DNA of 11,635 nucleotides, from positions 1 to 11,635 of the forward strand of contig JAAOIF010000014.1 in assembly GCA_015163925.1 (NCBI GenBank), given 5' to 3'. Every line of letters starts with the position of its first letter. Position 1 is the first letter of the stretch. Below are positions 1 through 5,247 of the stretch, piece after piece. This stretch comes from Candidatus Thioglobus sp. (GTDB taxonomy: Bacteria > Pseudomonadota > Gammaproteobacteria > PS1 > Pseudothioglobaceae). The notes under the pieces are model-generated. The model did not search any database and had not been told where the DNA came from. It worked only from the letters and a program-made list of their open reading frames with translations. The position numbers were made by a program, and so were the translations under genes.

Positions 1-32
1 GTTAAAGCAAAAAGTCTGTTGAAAATCTTCAT
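1..32 (-). CDS. Partial 5' end of a minus-strand gene, product unknown
   Basis: Read on the minus strand, an ATG at 32-30 opens a frame that runs off the left edge and begins MKIFNRLFAL. A basic start followed by hydrophobic residues would fit a signal peptide or membrane anchor, but only ten codons are visible. Upstream on the same strand is a weak Shine-Dalgarno-like GTGGA (complement of 39-43) and a TATAAT box (69-64). No family can be assigned. Chance occurrence of a short open frame cannot be excluded; the promoter-like box and ribosome-site spacing are the only supports. Confidence 0.35.
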   Translation of the reverse strand, partial: MKIFNRLFAL

Positions 33-63
33 TTTTATTCCACTTGTAATTTTAAAAAATACA

Positions 64-92
64 ATTATATACAAAAAGCAGGGGGGGGGGGG
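64..92 (-). promoter_or_regulatory. Putative minus-strand promoter overlapping a 12-G tract
   Basis: The minus strand reads TATAAT at 69-64, a perfect -10 box, about 30 bp upstream of the ATG at 32-30. The -35 position at the usual 17-bp spacing falls inside a run of twelve G (twelve C on the minus strand) at 81-92, so there is no recognisable -35 hexamer. A change in tract length would shift whatever lies upstream relative to the -10. This layout resembles known phase-variable promoters with a G-tract spacer, but that function is inferred. Confidence 0.35.
81..92. repeat. Homopolymer of 12 G
   Basis: Twelve consecutive G at 81-92 are followed by A and eight T (94-101). Such a run is striking in an AT-rich intergenic region and is prone to slipped-strand length changes. 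It could also be miscounted by sequencing. Confidence 0.9.
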
Positions 93-102
93 ATTTTTTT
101 TG

Positions 103-126
103 AATTATTAATTATTAATTATTAAT
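103..126. repeat. AT-rich 7-bp tandem repeat
   Basis: The unit AATTATT occurs three times in tandem (103-109, 110-116, 117-123) with a partial fourth copy (124-126). Related TTAAT motifs continue to about 147. It is a simple-sequence repeat beside the G-tract; no further function can be read from it. Confidence 0.8.
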
Positions 127-161
127 GGTTAATTGTTAATTAATTATATCAAATTCTGGGT

Positions 162-198
162 TGACACGAGCCTTGCCCGTAGAGGAATTTTTATTGCT
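162..198 (+). repeat. 37-bp dispersed repeat, copy 1
   Basis: This 37-bp stretch (starting TGACACGAGCCTTGCCCGTA) recurs exactly at 548-584. The two copies bracket the palindromic repeat mosaic. They appear to be members of a dispersed non-coding family; the GCCTTGCC core also recurs in variant form at 292-300. Confidence 0.85.
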
Positions 199-200
199 TC

Positions 201-303
201 AGAGGCAAGGCTTTTTTTCTGTGCAGGTGGTTTTGGATGATTTTCGGCTAAAGGGATTTTATGTTTATTTGGTGAGATTTTTCTTACATAAAGCCTTGCC
301 TCT
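201..303. repeat. Inverted repeat with 14-bp arms
   Basis: AGAGGCAAGGCTTT at 201-214 is the exact reverse complement of 290-303, separated by 75 bp of unrecognised sequence. The arms share the GCAAGGC core with the 37-bp repeat. The arrangement could be a small degenerate mobile element or two dispersed repeats in opposite orientation. No transposase is present. Confidence 0.5.
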
Positions 304-304
304 A

Positions 305-370
305 CCGCCAGACTGTCATTCTGAACTCCCAACCCACTGTCATTCTGACCGCCACACTGTCATTCTGAAC
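305..370 (+). repeat. Short direct repeats with CTGTCATTCTGA core
   Basis: A 22-bp motif at 305-326 recurs at 349-370 with one mismatch (CCGCCAGACTG versus CCGCCACACTG, both continuing TCATTCTGAAC). A shorter copy of the core ACTGTCATTCTGA lies between them at 336-348. These are half-copies of the palindromic element at 356-387, so the region looks built by repeated partial duplication of one module. Confidence 0.7.
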
Positions 371-387
371 TTGATTCAGAATCTCAT
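356..387 (+). repeat. Palindromic (REP-like) element, plus orientation
   Basis: The core 362-382 is a perfect hairpin: ATTCTGAA, five-base loop, TTCAGAAT. It is flanked by ACTGTC and CTCAT. The same element occurs inverted at 414-445 and 471-502, with two stem base pairs changed on both sides (TT/AA here, CC/GG there). It resembles the dispersed intergenic palindromes found in many bacterial genomes. Confidence 0.8.
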
Positions 388-400
388 GTTGTAAAAAGCG

Positions 401-537
401 GACTGCTTACTGGATGAGACCCTGAATCAAGTTCAGGGTGACAGTAAAGAAAAAAGACCGTGCTTGTTGGATGAGACCCTGAATCAAGTTCAGGGTGACA
501 GTAAGGAAATGAGACCGTGCTTGTTGGATGAGACCCT
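401..537 (-). repeat. Tandem array (57-bp period) of inverted REP-like elements
   Basis: Two full units (401-455, 456-512) and a truncated third (513-537) repeat with a 57-bp period. Each full unit carries a perfect hairpin, ACCCTGAA-loop-TTCAGGGT, at 419-439 and 476-496. The third unit stops in the middle of the left arm, at CCCT, where the sequence switches to CCGCCAACTG and then the second 37-bp repeat. Short open frames across it, rich in Asn-Leu-Ile-Gln, come from the repeats and are not genes. An extruded hairpin could affect transcription entering trpE, but there is no T-tract to make it a classical terminator. Confidence 0.8.
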
Positions 538-547
538 CCGCCAACTG

Positions 548-584
548 TGACACGAGCCTTGCCCGTAGAGGAATTTTTATTGCT
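548..584 (+). repeat. 37-bp dispersed repeat, copy 2
   Basis: This is an exact copy of 162-198, ending 40 bp before the trpE start codon. With so little sequence between it and trpE, it may contribute to the trpE 5' region. No convincing promoter could be assigned: TTGGGC (588-593) and TAAAAT (613-618) are 19 bp apart, but the latter is only 6 bp from the ATG. Confidence 0.85.
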
Positions 585-624
585 AACTTGGGCTTTGGGT
601 AAAAATAAGGTTTAAAATAAGCAA

Positions 625-2106
625 ATGAATCAAGCAAAATTTAAGCAATTTGCCGAAGCTGGCTACAATCATATTCCGGTTTATAAGGCGTTGGCGCTGG
701 AGGCTGGCGCTGATGGGGCGTTGAATTTATATCGCAAACTCGCCGATAAGCCTTATTCTTACTTGTTTGAATCGGTTGAGGGCGGGGAGAAATGGGGCAG
801 ATATTCAATTATCGGCTTGAGTGCGAAAACGGTAATTAAAGTGTTTGATTATGAAGTTCAGATTGAGGAAAATGGCGAGTTGGCTGAGGCAATAAAAGTT
901 GCCGACCCGTTGGACTGGATTGAGCAATATTTGGCAAAATACAAAGTTCCAAAAATAGCCGAATTGCCTGATTTTAACGGCGGTTTGGTGGGATATTTTG
1001 GCTATGAAACCATCCGTTATATTGAGTCAAAATTAGCCAATATTAACCAAAAAGATGAGCTTGGAGTGGCGGATATTTTGCTGATGCTATCAAACGATTT
1101 AGTGGTTTTTGATAATTTGCTAAAGCAAGCATTTGTGATAACTCATTCTGACCCCGCCGAGCAAAGTTTTGAGCAAGCAAATGAGCATTTAGAGGCAATT
1201 TCCAAGCAGATTGCAAAAGTAATTTCAGAGCCGATTTCAACAGTAATTTCAGCAAAAAAATCCGCAAAACCAATTACCGAGCAAGATTTTTCATCAAGTT
1301 TTGGCGAGGAAAATTACAAGCAAAGTGTTGAGAAAATCCAGCAATACATCCGTGCTGGAGATGTGATGCAAGTCGTGCCATCACAGCGTTTGAGTGCTAA
1401 ATTTACCGCACCAGCAATTGAGCTTTATCAGCAACTCCGCGTGCTTAATCCATCGCCTTATATGTATTATCTGAATTTAGGCGAATGCGATATTATTGGC
1501 TCTTCGCCGGAGATTTTGACAAGAGTTGATAGCCGCCGCACAGCCACTATTCGCCCCTTAGCCGGCACGCGTTCCAGAGGCAAAACCGAGCAAGAGGATT
1601 TGGCTTTGGAGCAAGATTTATTAGCCGATGAAAAAGAGATTGCCGAGCATTTAATGCTAATTGATTTGGGGCGGAATGACTTGGGCAGAATCGCCAAAAT
1701 CGGCAGTGTGAAGCTGACTGACAGAATGTCGGTGGAAAAATATTCGCATGTGATGCATATTGTTTCAAATGTGGAATGTGAGCTGCAAAGCCAGATGAGT
1801 GCGATGGATGTGCTGCGGGCGACTTTTCCGGCTGGGACTCTGAGCGGCGCTCCGAAAGTGCGGGCAATGGAAATTATTAATGAGGTTGAAACGCTGAAAC
1901 GCAGCATTTATTCTGGCGCAATCGGCTATCTTTCTTGGCATGGCTGTATGGATTTGGCAATTGCTATTCGCACCGCTGTTATCAAAGATGAAATCCTATA
2001 TGTGCAAGCCGGGGCGGGGATTGTGTATGATTCGGTGGCGCAATCAGAATGGGATGAAACTATGCACAAAGCCCGCGCTTTAATCCGTGCCGCCGAGCAA
2101 GTTTAA
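625..2106 (+). CDS. trpE: Anthranilate synthase component I (TrpE)
   Basis: TrpE converts chorismate to anthranilate, the first committed step of tryptophan synthesis, using ammonia delivered by the TrpG glutaminase subunit. The 493 residues match the usual family length. The N-terminal domain carries LFESVEGG (about 47-54), equivalent to the LLES feedback site that binds tryptophan, so end-product inhibition is probably retained. The C-terminal chorismate-binding domain shows PLAGTRSRG (about 311-319), the DEKEIAEH and LIDLGRNDLGRI segments, GTLSGAPKVRAMEI (from about 404) and QAGAGIVYDS near the end. No trpG follows; the next genes are sox genes, so its partner must be encoded elsewhere. 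The ATG at 625 fits the family's N-terminus, although the upstream ribosome site is weak. No trp leader peptide or attenuator was seen. Confidence 0.96.
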   Translation: MNQAKFKQFAEAGYNHIPVYKALALEAGADGALNLYRKLADKPYSYLFESVEGGEKWGRYSIIGLSAKTVIKVFDYEVQIEENGELAEAIKVADPLDWIEQYLAKYKVPKIAELPDFNGGLVGYFGYETIRYIESKLANINQKDELGVADILLMLSNDLVVFDNLLKQAFVITHSDPAEQSFEQANEHLEAISKQIAKVISEPISTVISAKKSAKPITEQDFSSSFGEENYKQSVEKIQQYIRAGDVMQVVPSQRLSAKFTAPAIELYQQLRVLNPSPYMYYLNLGECDIIGSSPEILTRVDSRRTATIRPLAGTRSRGKTEQEDLALEQDLLADEKEIAEHLMLIDLGRNDLGRIAKIGSVKLTDRMSVEKYSHVMHIVSNVECELQSQMSAMDVLRATFPAGTLSGAPKVRAMEIINEVETLKRSIYSGAIGYLSWHGCMDLAIAIRTAVIKDEILYVQAGAGIVYDSVAQSEWDETMHKARALIRAAEQV

Positions 2107-2130
2107 TATTAGAATATTAGCATTTAATGA

Positions 2131-2190
2131 AAGTGTTGCATTGTAAAAATAATTACTGTAAAGTGTTGCATTGTAAAAATAATTACTGTA
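2131..2190 (+). repeat. Perfect 30-bp tandem duplication upstream of soxX
   Basis: Positions 2131-2160 and 2161-2190 are identical 30-bp units (beginning AAGTGTTGCATTG). Each contains TTGCAT. The second copy joins TATTAT to form a promoter. Thirty base pairs is close to three helical turns, so both copies would present nearly the same face to a DNA-binding protein. Confidence 0.95.
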
Positions 2191-2194
2191 TTAT
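2166..2194 (+). promoter_or_regulatory. Sigma-70-like promoter for the sox cluster
   Basis: TTGCAT (2166-2171) and TATTAT (2189-2194) are separated by exactly 17 bp and lie about 35 bp upstream of the soxX start. The -35 and most of the spacer lie in the second 30-bp repeat. The first repeat has the same TTGCAT (2136-2141), but at 17-bp spacing it meets only TAAAGT (2159-2164), a weaker -10. This is a sequence prediction with no transcript evidence. Confidence 0.6.
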
Positions 2195-2216
2195 CAAATT
2201 TTTTTGTGAAAGTAAT

Positions 2217-2223
2217 AAGGGAG
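2217..2223 (+). promoter_or_regulatory. Ribosome binding site fixing the soxX start
   Basis: AAGGGAG ends 5 nt before the ATG at 2229 and selects that start over the in-frame ATG at 2127. The extra upstream codons only translate the 30-bp repeat and would place residues ahead of the signal peptide. Confidence 0.8.
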
Positions 2224-2228
2224 AGAAA

Positions 2229-2651
2229 ATGATTATTAAAAGTATTAAAGGTAAGGGCTTTTCTGCATTTTTATTATCTGCAATGGTAAGTTTGGCGATT
2301 TTTTCAGCGCCGGCGATTGCAGGAAAAAAAGATGATAAAGCCTTAAAAAAAGCCACAAAAACCTGTCAAAAGTTATACCCTTCAATGACACAAGGCTGCG
2401 GGCTTTCATTTAGTAGAAGGCATGGAAATTGTTTAGGTTGTCATCAAATCCAAAAAGGCGCACAGCCGGGAAATGTTGGTCCGCCGCTAATTGCAATGAA
2501 AGCAAGATTTCCAAGCCGGGCAGTATTAAGAGAGCAAATTTGGGACGCAACTGTTAAAAATCCAAATTCTCTAATGCCGCCATTTGGTAGGCATCAGGCG
2601 TTGTCTGAGAGTCAAATTGATAAAATCACAGATTTTATTCACACACTATAA
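2229..2651 (+). CDS. soxX: SoxX, monohaem c-type cytochrome subunit of SoxAX
   Basis: SoxX pairs with SoxA in the periplasm. The SoxAX complex oxidatively attaches thiosulfate to the cysteine of SoxY and passes electrons to a small cytochrome. From the ATG at 2229 the protein has 140 residues. A Sec signal peptide ends at about AIA (residues 29-31). The haem site CLGCH lies at 68-72, and MPPFG at 116-120 supplies the probable distal methionine ligand. Two further cysteines (46 and 57) precede the haem motif and could form a disulfide. The ATG at 2229 is chosen because AAGGGAG precedes it and the signal peptide starts there; a frame open back to 2127 translates the duplicated promoter DNA. soxX is the first gene of the sox cluster, 25 bp before soxY. 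Confidence 0.95.
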   Translation: MIIKSIKGKGFSAFLLSAMVSLAIFSAPAIAGKKDDKALKKATKTCQKLYPSMTQGCGLSFSRRHGNCLGCHQIQKGAQPGNVGPPLIAMKARFPSRAVLREQIWDATVKNPNSLMPPFGRHQALSESQIDKITDFIHTL

Positions 2652-2676
2652 TTTTATAAAAACTTAGGAGCATAAA

Positions 2677-3120
2677 ATGAAAAGAAGATTATTTTTAAAA
2701 AGCGCTATGGCGACCTCAGCGGTTGCAACGGCGGTGGGTGCTGGGCTGCTAACGCCAAATATGGTGCTGGCAAATTCAGCAGGTTTTAAGTCAAAATCCA
2801 AAGCGGTGGCAGGCAAAATTGCTGGCGCTGGCAAGGGGTCATTTAAGTTTAAAGCCCCTAAAATTGCTGAAAACGGTGCAGTTGTGCCGATGACGGTAGA
2901 TGCCTCAAAAATGGACGGAGTGAGCAATATTACTTTTTTTGTTAAGAATAATGGCACGCCGTTAGTGGCTTCGTTTAATTTGGCTGGCGCTGTGGGTTTT
3001 GTTTCTACTCGGGCGAAGATGGGCAAAAGCTCTCCGGTTACCGCATTAGTAACGGCAAATGGCAAAACCACAGCAGTAACTCAGGAAATTAAAGTAACGA
3101 TTGGCGGCTGTGGCGGCTAA
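2677..3120 (+). CDS. soxY: SoxY, sulfur-carrier subunit of SoxYZ
   Basis: SoxY carries the sulfur intermediates of thiosulfate oxidation covalently on a cysteine at the tip of a flexible C-terminal arm. The 147-residue product ends in GGCGG (143-147), the family hallmark, with Cys145 as the carrier residue. The N-terminus MKRRLFLKSA is a twin-arginine (Tat) signal, followed by a hydrophobic stretch and a probable cleavage site near VLA (about residues 30-32). Export by Tat fits a SoxYZ heterodimer folded in the cytoplasm, since SoxZ has no signal of its own. AGGAG (2666-2670) sits 6 nt before the start. The gene lies 25 bp after soxX and 36 bp before soxZ in an evident operon. Confidence 0.96.
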   Translation: MKRRLFLKSAMATSAVATAVGAGLLTPNMVLANSAGFKSKSKAVAGKIAGAGKGSFKFKAPKIAENGAVVPMTVDASKMDGVSNITFFVKNNGTPLVASFNLAGAVGFVSTRAKMGKSSPVTALVTANGKTTAVTQEIKVTIGGCGG

Positions 3121-3156
3121 TTCGGCAATTAATAATATTATTAAAAGGAGAATAAA

Positions 3157-3459
3157 ATGGGAAAAATCAAATTAAAACCTAAGGCAAGAAATGGCGTTAT
3201 TAGCATCAAAGCTTTGGTAAAACATCCGATGGAAACTGGTTTGCGTAAGAAAAAAGGCAAATTAGTACCTGCTAATCACATCATTCATTTAGTCGTGTCA
3301 CATAACGGCAATAAGGTTGTTGATGCGGATATTGGCAGTTCAGTTTCTAAAGATCCGTATTTTAAATTTCAAGTGGCTGGCGCAAAAGGCGATAGCATTG
3401 AATTAAAATATAAAGATAACAACGGTAAAACAGGTTCTGCCAGCGCAAAATCTAAGTAA
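3157..3459 (+). CDS. soxZ: SoxZ, SoxY partner
   Basis: SoxZ binds SoxY and helps the SoxA, SoxB and SoxCD enzymes dock with the carrier. The product has 100 residues, the normal size, and no signal peptide, consistent with export as a SoxYZ complex through SoxY's Tat signal. The family signature HPMETGLRKKKGKLVPANHI starts at residue 23. The rest is the immunoglobulin-like beta fold expected for the family; the sequence is lysine-rich. A strong AAAAGGAG ribosome site (3143-3150) precedes the ATG by 6 nt. It lies between soxY and soxA with short gaps and no internal terminator. Confidence 0.95.
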   Translation: MGKIKLKPKARNGVISIKALVKHPMETGLRKKKGKLVPANHIIHLVVSHNGNKVVDADIGSSVSKDPYFKFQVAGAKGDSIELKYKDNNGKTGSASAKSK

Positions 3460-3480
3460 TCGATTATTCAGGAGAAGTTT

Positions 3481-4359
3481 ATGAAGACAACAAAAACAAC
3501 GATTGTGTTAGCAGCCCTGTTTGGGTTGGTTGGCGGTATGACTACCAATGCGTTAGCAGCACAGCAAGACCCAAGCGTGCAGGCGGATATTAATGCCTTT
3601 CAAAATTACTTCAAAAATAAGTTTCAACACTTATCATTGAACGATTTTTCTAAAGGTCCGTATGCGATGAGCGAGGATAAGCGCTTGCAATTTGATGCAA
3701 TTATGGAGTTTCCGCCATTTGAAGATTTGGTTGATAAAGGTGAAGAATTGTGGAAAACGCCTTTTAGAAATGGCAAAACTTATTCCAGCTGTTTTTCCGG
3801 TAGCGATAAAACCTTACGCACCGCCTATCCAAAGTGGAATTCCGCCAAAGGCAAAGTTGAAACTTTAGAGCAAGCCATTGTTAATTGCCGAGTCAAAAAT
3901 GGTGAAAAGAAAATCGGCACTGGCAAGGGTAAATTGGCTTGGATGTCAGCTTATTTAACCGGAATTGCAACAGGAGAAGTGATTAATGTAATTGTTCCAA
4001 AGGGCAACGCTAAGGCTTTAGCCGCTTACGAGCAAGGCAAAAAAGAGTTTTATGCTAAACGCGGGCAGCTGAATTTATCTTGTGCTAATTGCCATGTGGA
4101 TAATCCGGGTCAGCGGATTCGTGGAAATACATTGTCCCCGGCGCTTGGTCAGATTACTCATTTTCCGGTGTGGCGTGGCAAATGGGCTAAAAAGAAAGGT
4201 GACGGTTTTGGCACAATTCAACGGCGTTATGGCGGTTGTAACAAGCAAGTTAGAGCCAAGCCGCGTAAGCGTCAAAAAGCCGCATACAACAATTTAGAGT
4301 ATTTTCATACCGCTATGAGTAATGGCATGGAAATCTCCGGCACTGAATACAGAGAATAA
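3481..4359 (+). CDS. soxA: SoxA, monohaem cytochrome subunit of SoxAX
   Basis: SoxA is the catalytic subunit of SoxAX, which forms the disulfide between thiosulfate and the SoxY cysteine. The 292-residue precursor has a Sec signal peptide ending near ALA (24-26). One haem motif, CANCH, is present at 201-205. The active-site cysteine that ligates this haem is in GGCNKQVRAKP (Cys253). The N-terminal haem site of dihaem SoxA proteins is absent: the equivalent region reads YSSCFSG, leaving Cys104, which with Cys136 (VNCR) may form a disulfide. This is the monohaem form of SoxA, seen in two-haem SoxAX complexes and in those that also contain SoxK. The ribosome site CAGGAG is about 6 nt before the ATG. 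The stop codon overlaps the ribosome site of the next gene. Confidence 0.95.
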   Translation: MKTTKTTIVLAALFGLVGGMTTNALAAQQDPSVQADINAFQNYFKNKFQHLSLNDFSKGPYAMSEDKRLQFDAIMEFPPFEDLVDKGEELWKTPFRNGKTYSSCFSGSDKTLRTAYPKWNSAKGKVETLEQAIVNCRVKNGEKKIGTGKGKLAWMSAYLTGIATGEVINVIVPKGNAKALAAYEQGKKEFYAKRGQLNLSCANCHVDNPGQRIRGNTLSPALGQITHFPVWRGKWAKKKGDGFGTIQRRYGGCNKQVRAKPRKRQKAAYNNLEYFHTAMSNGMEISGTEYRE

Positions 4360-4363
4360 GGAG
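4358..4363 (+). promoter_or_regulatory. Ribosome binding site overlapping the soxA stop
   Basis: AAGGAG shares bases with the TAA of soxA. It is 6 nt from the ATG at 4370 and 3 nt from the adjacent ATG at 4367, which favours 4370 and suggests coupled translation with soxA. Confidence 0.7.
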
Positions 4364-4369
4364 AAAATG

Positions 4370-4723
4370 ATGAAAAAATTACTATTAACAATATTTGTAA
4401 CTTTATTTGCCCTATCCACTCAAGCCGATTTGGTTGCAGTAGAGCATGAGCACAACTGGAATAGCCCGACCGGCAACAGCAACAGCAACAGCGGCGGCTC
4501 GTATAAATCTGCGGTAAAAGCAGCCAAAGCCGAGCAAAAAAAGGCCAAAAAATTAGGCTTTGAATGGCGTGATATTGGCAAGTTTTTAAAAACTGCTAAT
4601 AAAAAATATAAAGCCGGTGATGTCAAAGGCGCTATGAAATTAGTCGCTAAAGCCAAAACCCAAGCCATACTTGGTCAGCGACAAGCCAGAGACCAAGCTA
4701 ATGCTGGTCCTACTAGATTCTAA
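4370..4723 (+). CDS. soxK: SoxK-like SoxAX-binding protein
   Basis: This is a small secreted protein of 117 residues directly after soxA. A Sec signal peptide MKKLLLTIFVTLFALSTQA (1-19) is followed by a short His-bearing segment (VEHEHNW), a Ser/Asn/Gly-rich linker and a lysine/alanine-rich helical domain. That domain contains GFEWRDIGKFLKTA and, further on, KAGDVKGAMKLVAKAKTQA. The pattern of GFEWRD-type motif, helical repeat and Lys/Ala-rich composition resembles SoxK (SAXB), the third subunit described for Chlorobium SoxAX. Its place immediately behind a monohaem SoxA agrees with a SoxAXK complex, in which it would stabilise SoxA-SoxX contact. Identity rests on pattern memory and context, so a generic small secreted protein remains possible. 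The linker is encoded by three tandem AACAGC hexamers (4475-4492). Confidence 0.7.
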   Translation: MKKLLLTIFVTLFALSTQADLVAVEHEHNWNSPTGNSNSNSGGSYKSAVKAAKAEQKKAKKLGFEWRDIGKFLKTANKKYKAGDVKGAMKLVAKAKTQAILGQRQARDQANAGPTRF

Positions 4724-4739
4724 ACTTTACAATAACGCT

Positions 4740-4771
4740 AAAAAATGCCCCATATCAGGGGTATTTTTTTT
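4740..4771 (+). terminator. Intrinsic terminator of the sox operon
   Basis: A 12-bp stem (AAAAAATGCCCC at 4740-4751 with GGGGTATTTTTT at 4758-4769, one G-U pair) encloses a 6-base loop. The T-run extends over 4764-4771. It lies 17 bp after the soxK stop and closes the sox transcript. The A/T symmetry could also let it act on the opposite strand. Confidence 0.9.
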
Positions 4772-4796
4772 GTTTGAATATCGGTGCTGATGTAAA

Positions 4797-4820
4797 TGCT
4801 ATATAATAATAATGATTATT
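4797..4820 (+). promoter_or_regulatory. Antitoxin promoter with adjacent palindromic operator candidate
   Basis: TATAAT (4802-4807) is a consensus -10, preceded by TGC at 4797-4799 in an extended -10-like context, with no good -35 at standard spacing. Immediately downstream is a perfect palindrome AATAAT-G-ATTATT (4808-4820). Ribbon-helix-helix antitoxins commonly repress their own operons by binding palindromes at the promoter, so this is a plausible autoregulatory operator. Low-complexity AT sequence makes a chance palindrome possible. Confidence 0.45.
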
Positions 4821-4836
4821 TTTGAACGAGGCGAAT

Positions 4837-5088
4837 ATGAAAATTCAAACAAACTTAAAGGTTGAGAAGGAATTTTATCAAGATGCTAAAGTGGTTTTTT
4901 CTAATTTAGGCTTGAGTTTTGGCGATGCTGTGAATATTTTTTTAGCCAAAGTAGCCGCAGAAAAAGCCATTCCATTTGCCTTAGAAATCCCATCAAATGA
5001 GCTAAGTAATAGAATTGAAAATATTAATAAAAATAAAAACACACAAGTATTTGATAGTGTAGATGAATTATTTTCAAGTTTAAGTTAG
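4837..5088 (+). CDS. dinJ: DinJ/RelB-family antitoxin
   Basis: The 83-residue product begins MKIQTNLKVEKEFYQDAK and continues with NLGLSFGDAVNIFLAKVAAEKAIPF, the ribbon-helix-helix pattern of DinJ/RelB antitoxins (strand, helix with L-G-L-S/T, helix ending in IPF). The N-terminal domain would dimerise and bind the operator. The polar C-terminal tail (from about residue 48) would wrap and neutralise a YafQ-type ribonuclease. The ATG at 4837 is preceded by GAGG (4828-4831); a TTG at 4822 in the same frame is less likely because it would add residues ahead of the DNA-binding strand. The gene appears intact, while its toxin partner, starting 1 bp after the stop, is shortened. It is transcribed toward dnaE with no terminator between. 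Confidence 0.85.
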   Translation: MKIQTNLKVEKEFYQDAKVVFSNLGLSFGDAVNIFLAKVAAEKAIPFALEIPSNELSNRIENINKNKNTQVFDSVDELFSSLS

Positions 5089-5089
5089 T

Positions 5090-5245
5090 ATGTCGCTGAA
5101 AATTAAGGCCGATAAATCCTTCAAAAAAGATTTTGAATCAATCCATATCAAATATGATTGGCTGCTAATATTCAAAATTGATGCCACCTTTTTAAACTTA
5201 GTGATGCTCGGCAGCCACGCACAAGTTTACAAAAAGTTCTCTTAG
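5090..5245 (+). pseudogene. yafQ: YafQ-like mRNA interferase toxin with in-frame internal deletion
   Basis: The frame encodes 51 residues, against about 90 for YafQ toxins. The N-terminus (MSLKIKADKSFKKDFE) matches a normal toxin start. It then jumps directly to the C-terminal part HIKYDWLLIFKID and LVMLGSHAQVYKK. By comparison with E. coli YafQ, roughly 40 central residues are missing, including the DH-x-L segment with a catalytic histidine (His50) and the upstream helices. The equivalents of His63 (here His19), Asp67 (Asp23) and His87 (His43) remain, with Tyr47 in place of Phe91. No frameshift or premature stop is present; the loss is a clean in-frame excision, so a short peptide could still be made and might still bind the antitoxin. 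RNase activity is unlikely. Its stop is 2 bp before the dnaE start. Confidence 0.75.
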
Positions 5246-5247
5246 CT

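Noticed and set aside
305..537. Possible CRISPR array
   Set aside because: The repeated units are palindromic REP-like elements in both orientations, with a 57-bp period, nearly identical intervening sequence and no unique spacers or cas genes.
161..637. Small open frames of 62-77 codons on both strands in the trpE upstream region
   Set aside because: Their translations are the dispersed repeats read through (recurring Asn-Leu-Ile-Gln strings), with no ribosome sites and no coherent protein character.
1467..1907. 146-codon open frame antisense to trpE
   Set aside because: It lies wholly within a well-conserved trpE and shows no family features or ribosome site; it is a by-product of codon use.
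2127..2228. Longer soxX start giving 174 residues
   Set aside because: The added residues translate the 30-bp promoter duplication, and the ATG at 2229 has the ribosome site and begins the signal peptide.
2664..3071. 135-codon open frame antisense to soxY
   Set aside because: It is the complement of the alanine-rich SoxY coding sequence, without upstream signals.
4322..4369. Longer start for the SoxK-like gene inside soxA
   Set aside because: It would bury the signal peptide behind about 16 residues; AAGGAG at 4358-4363 points to 4370 (or 4367).
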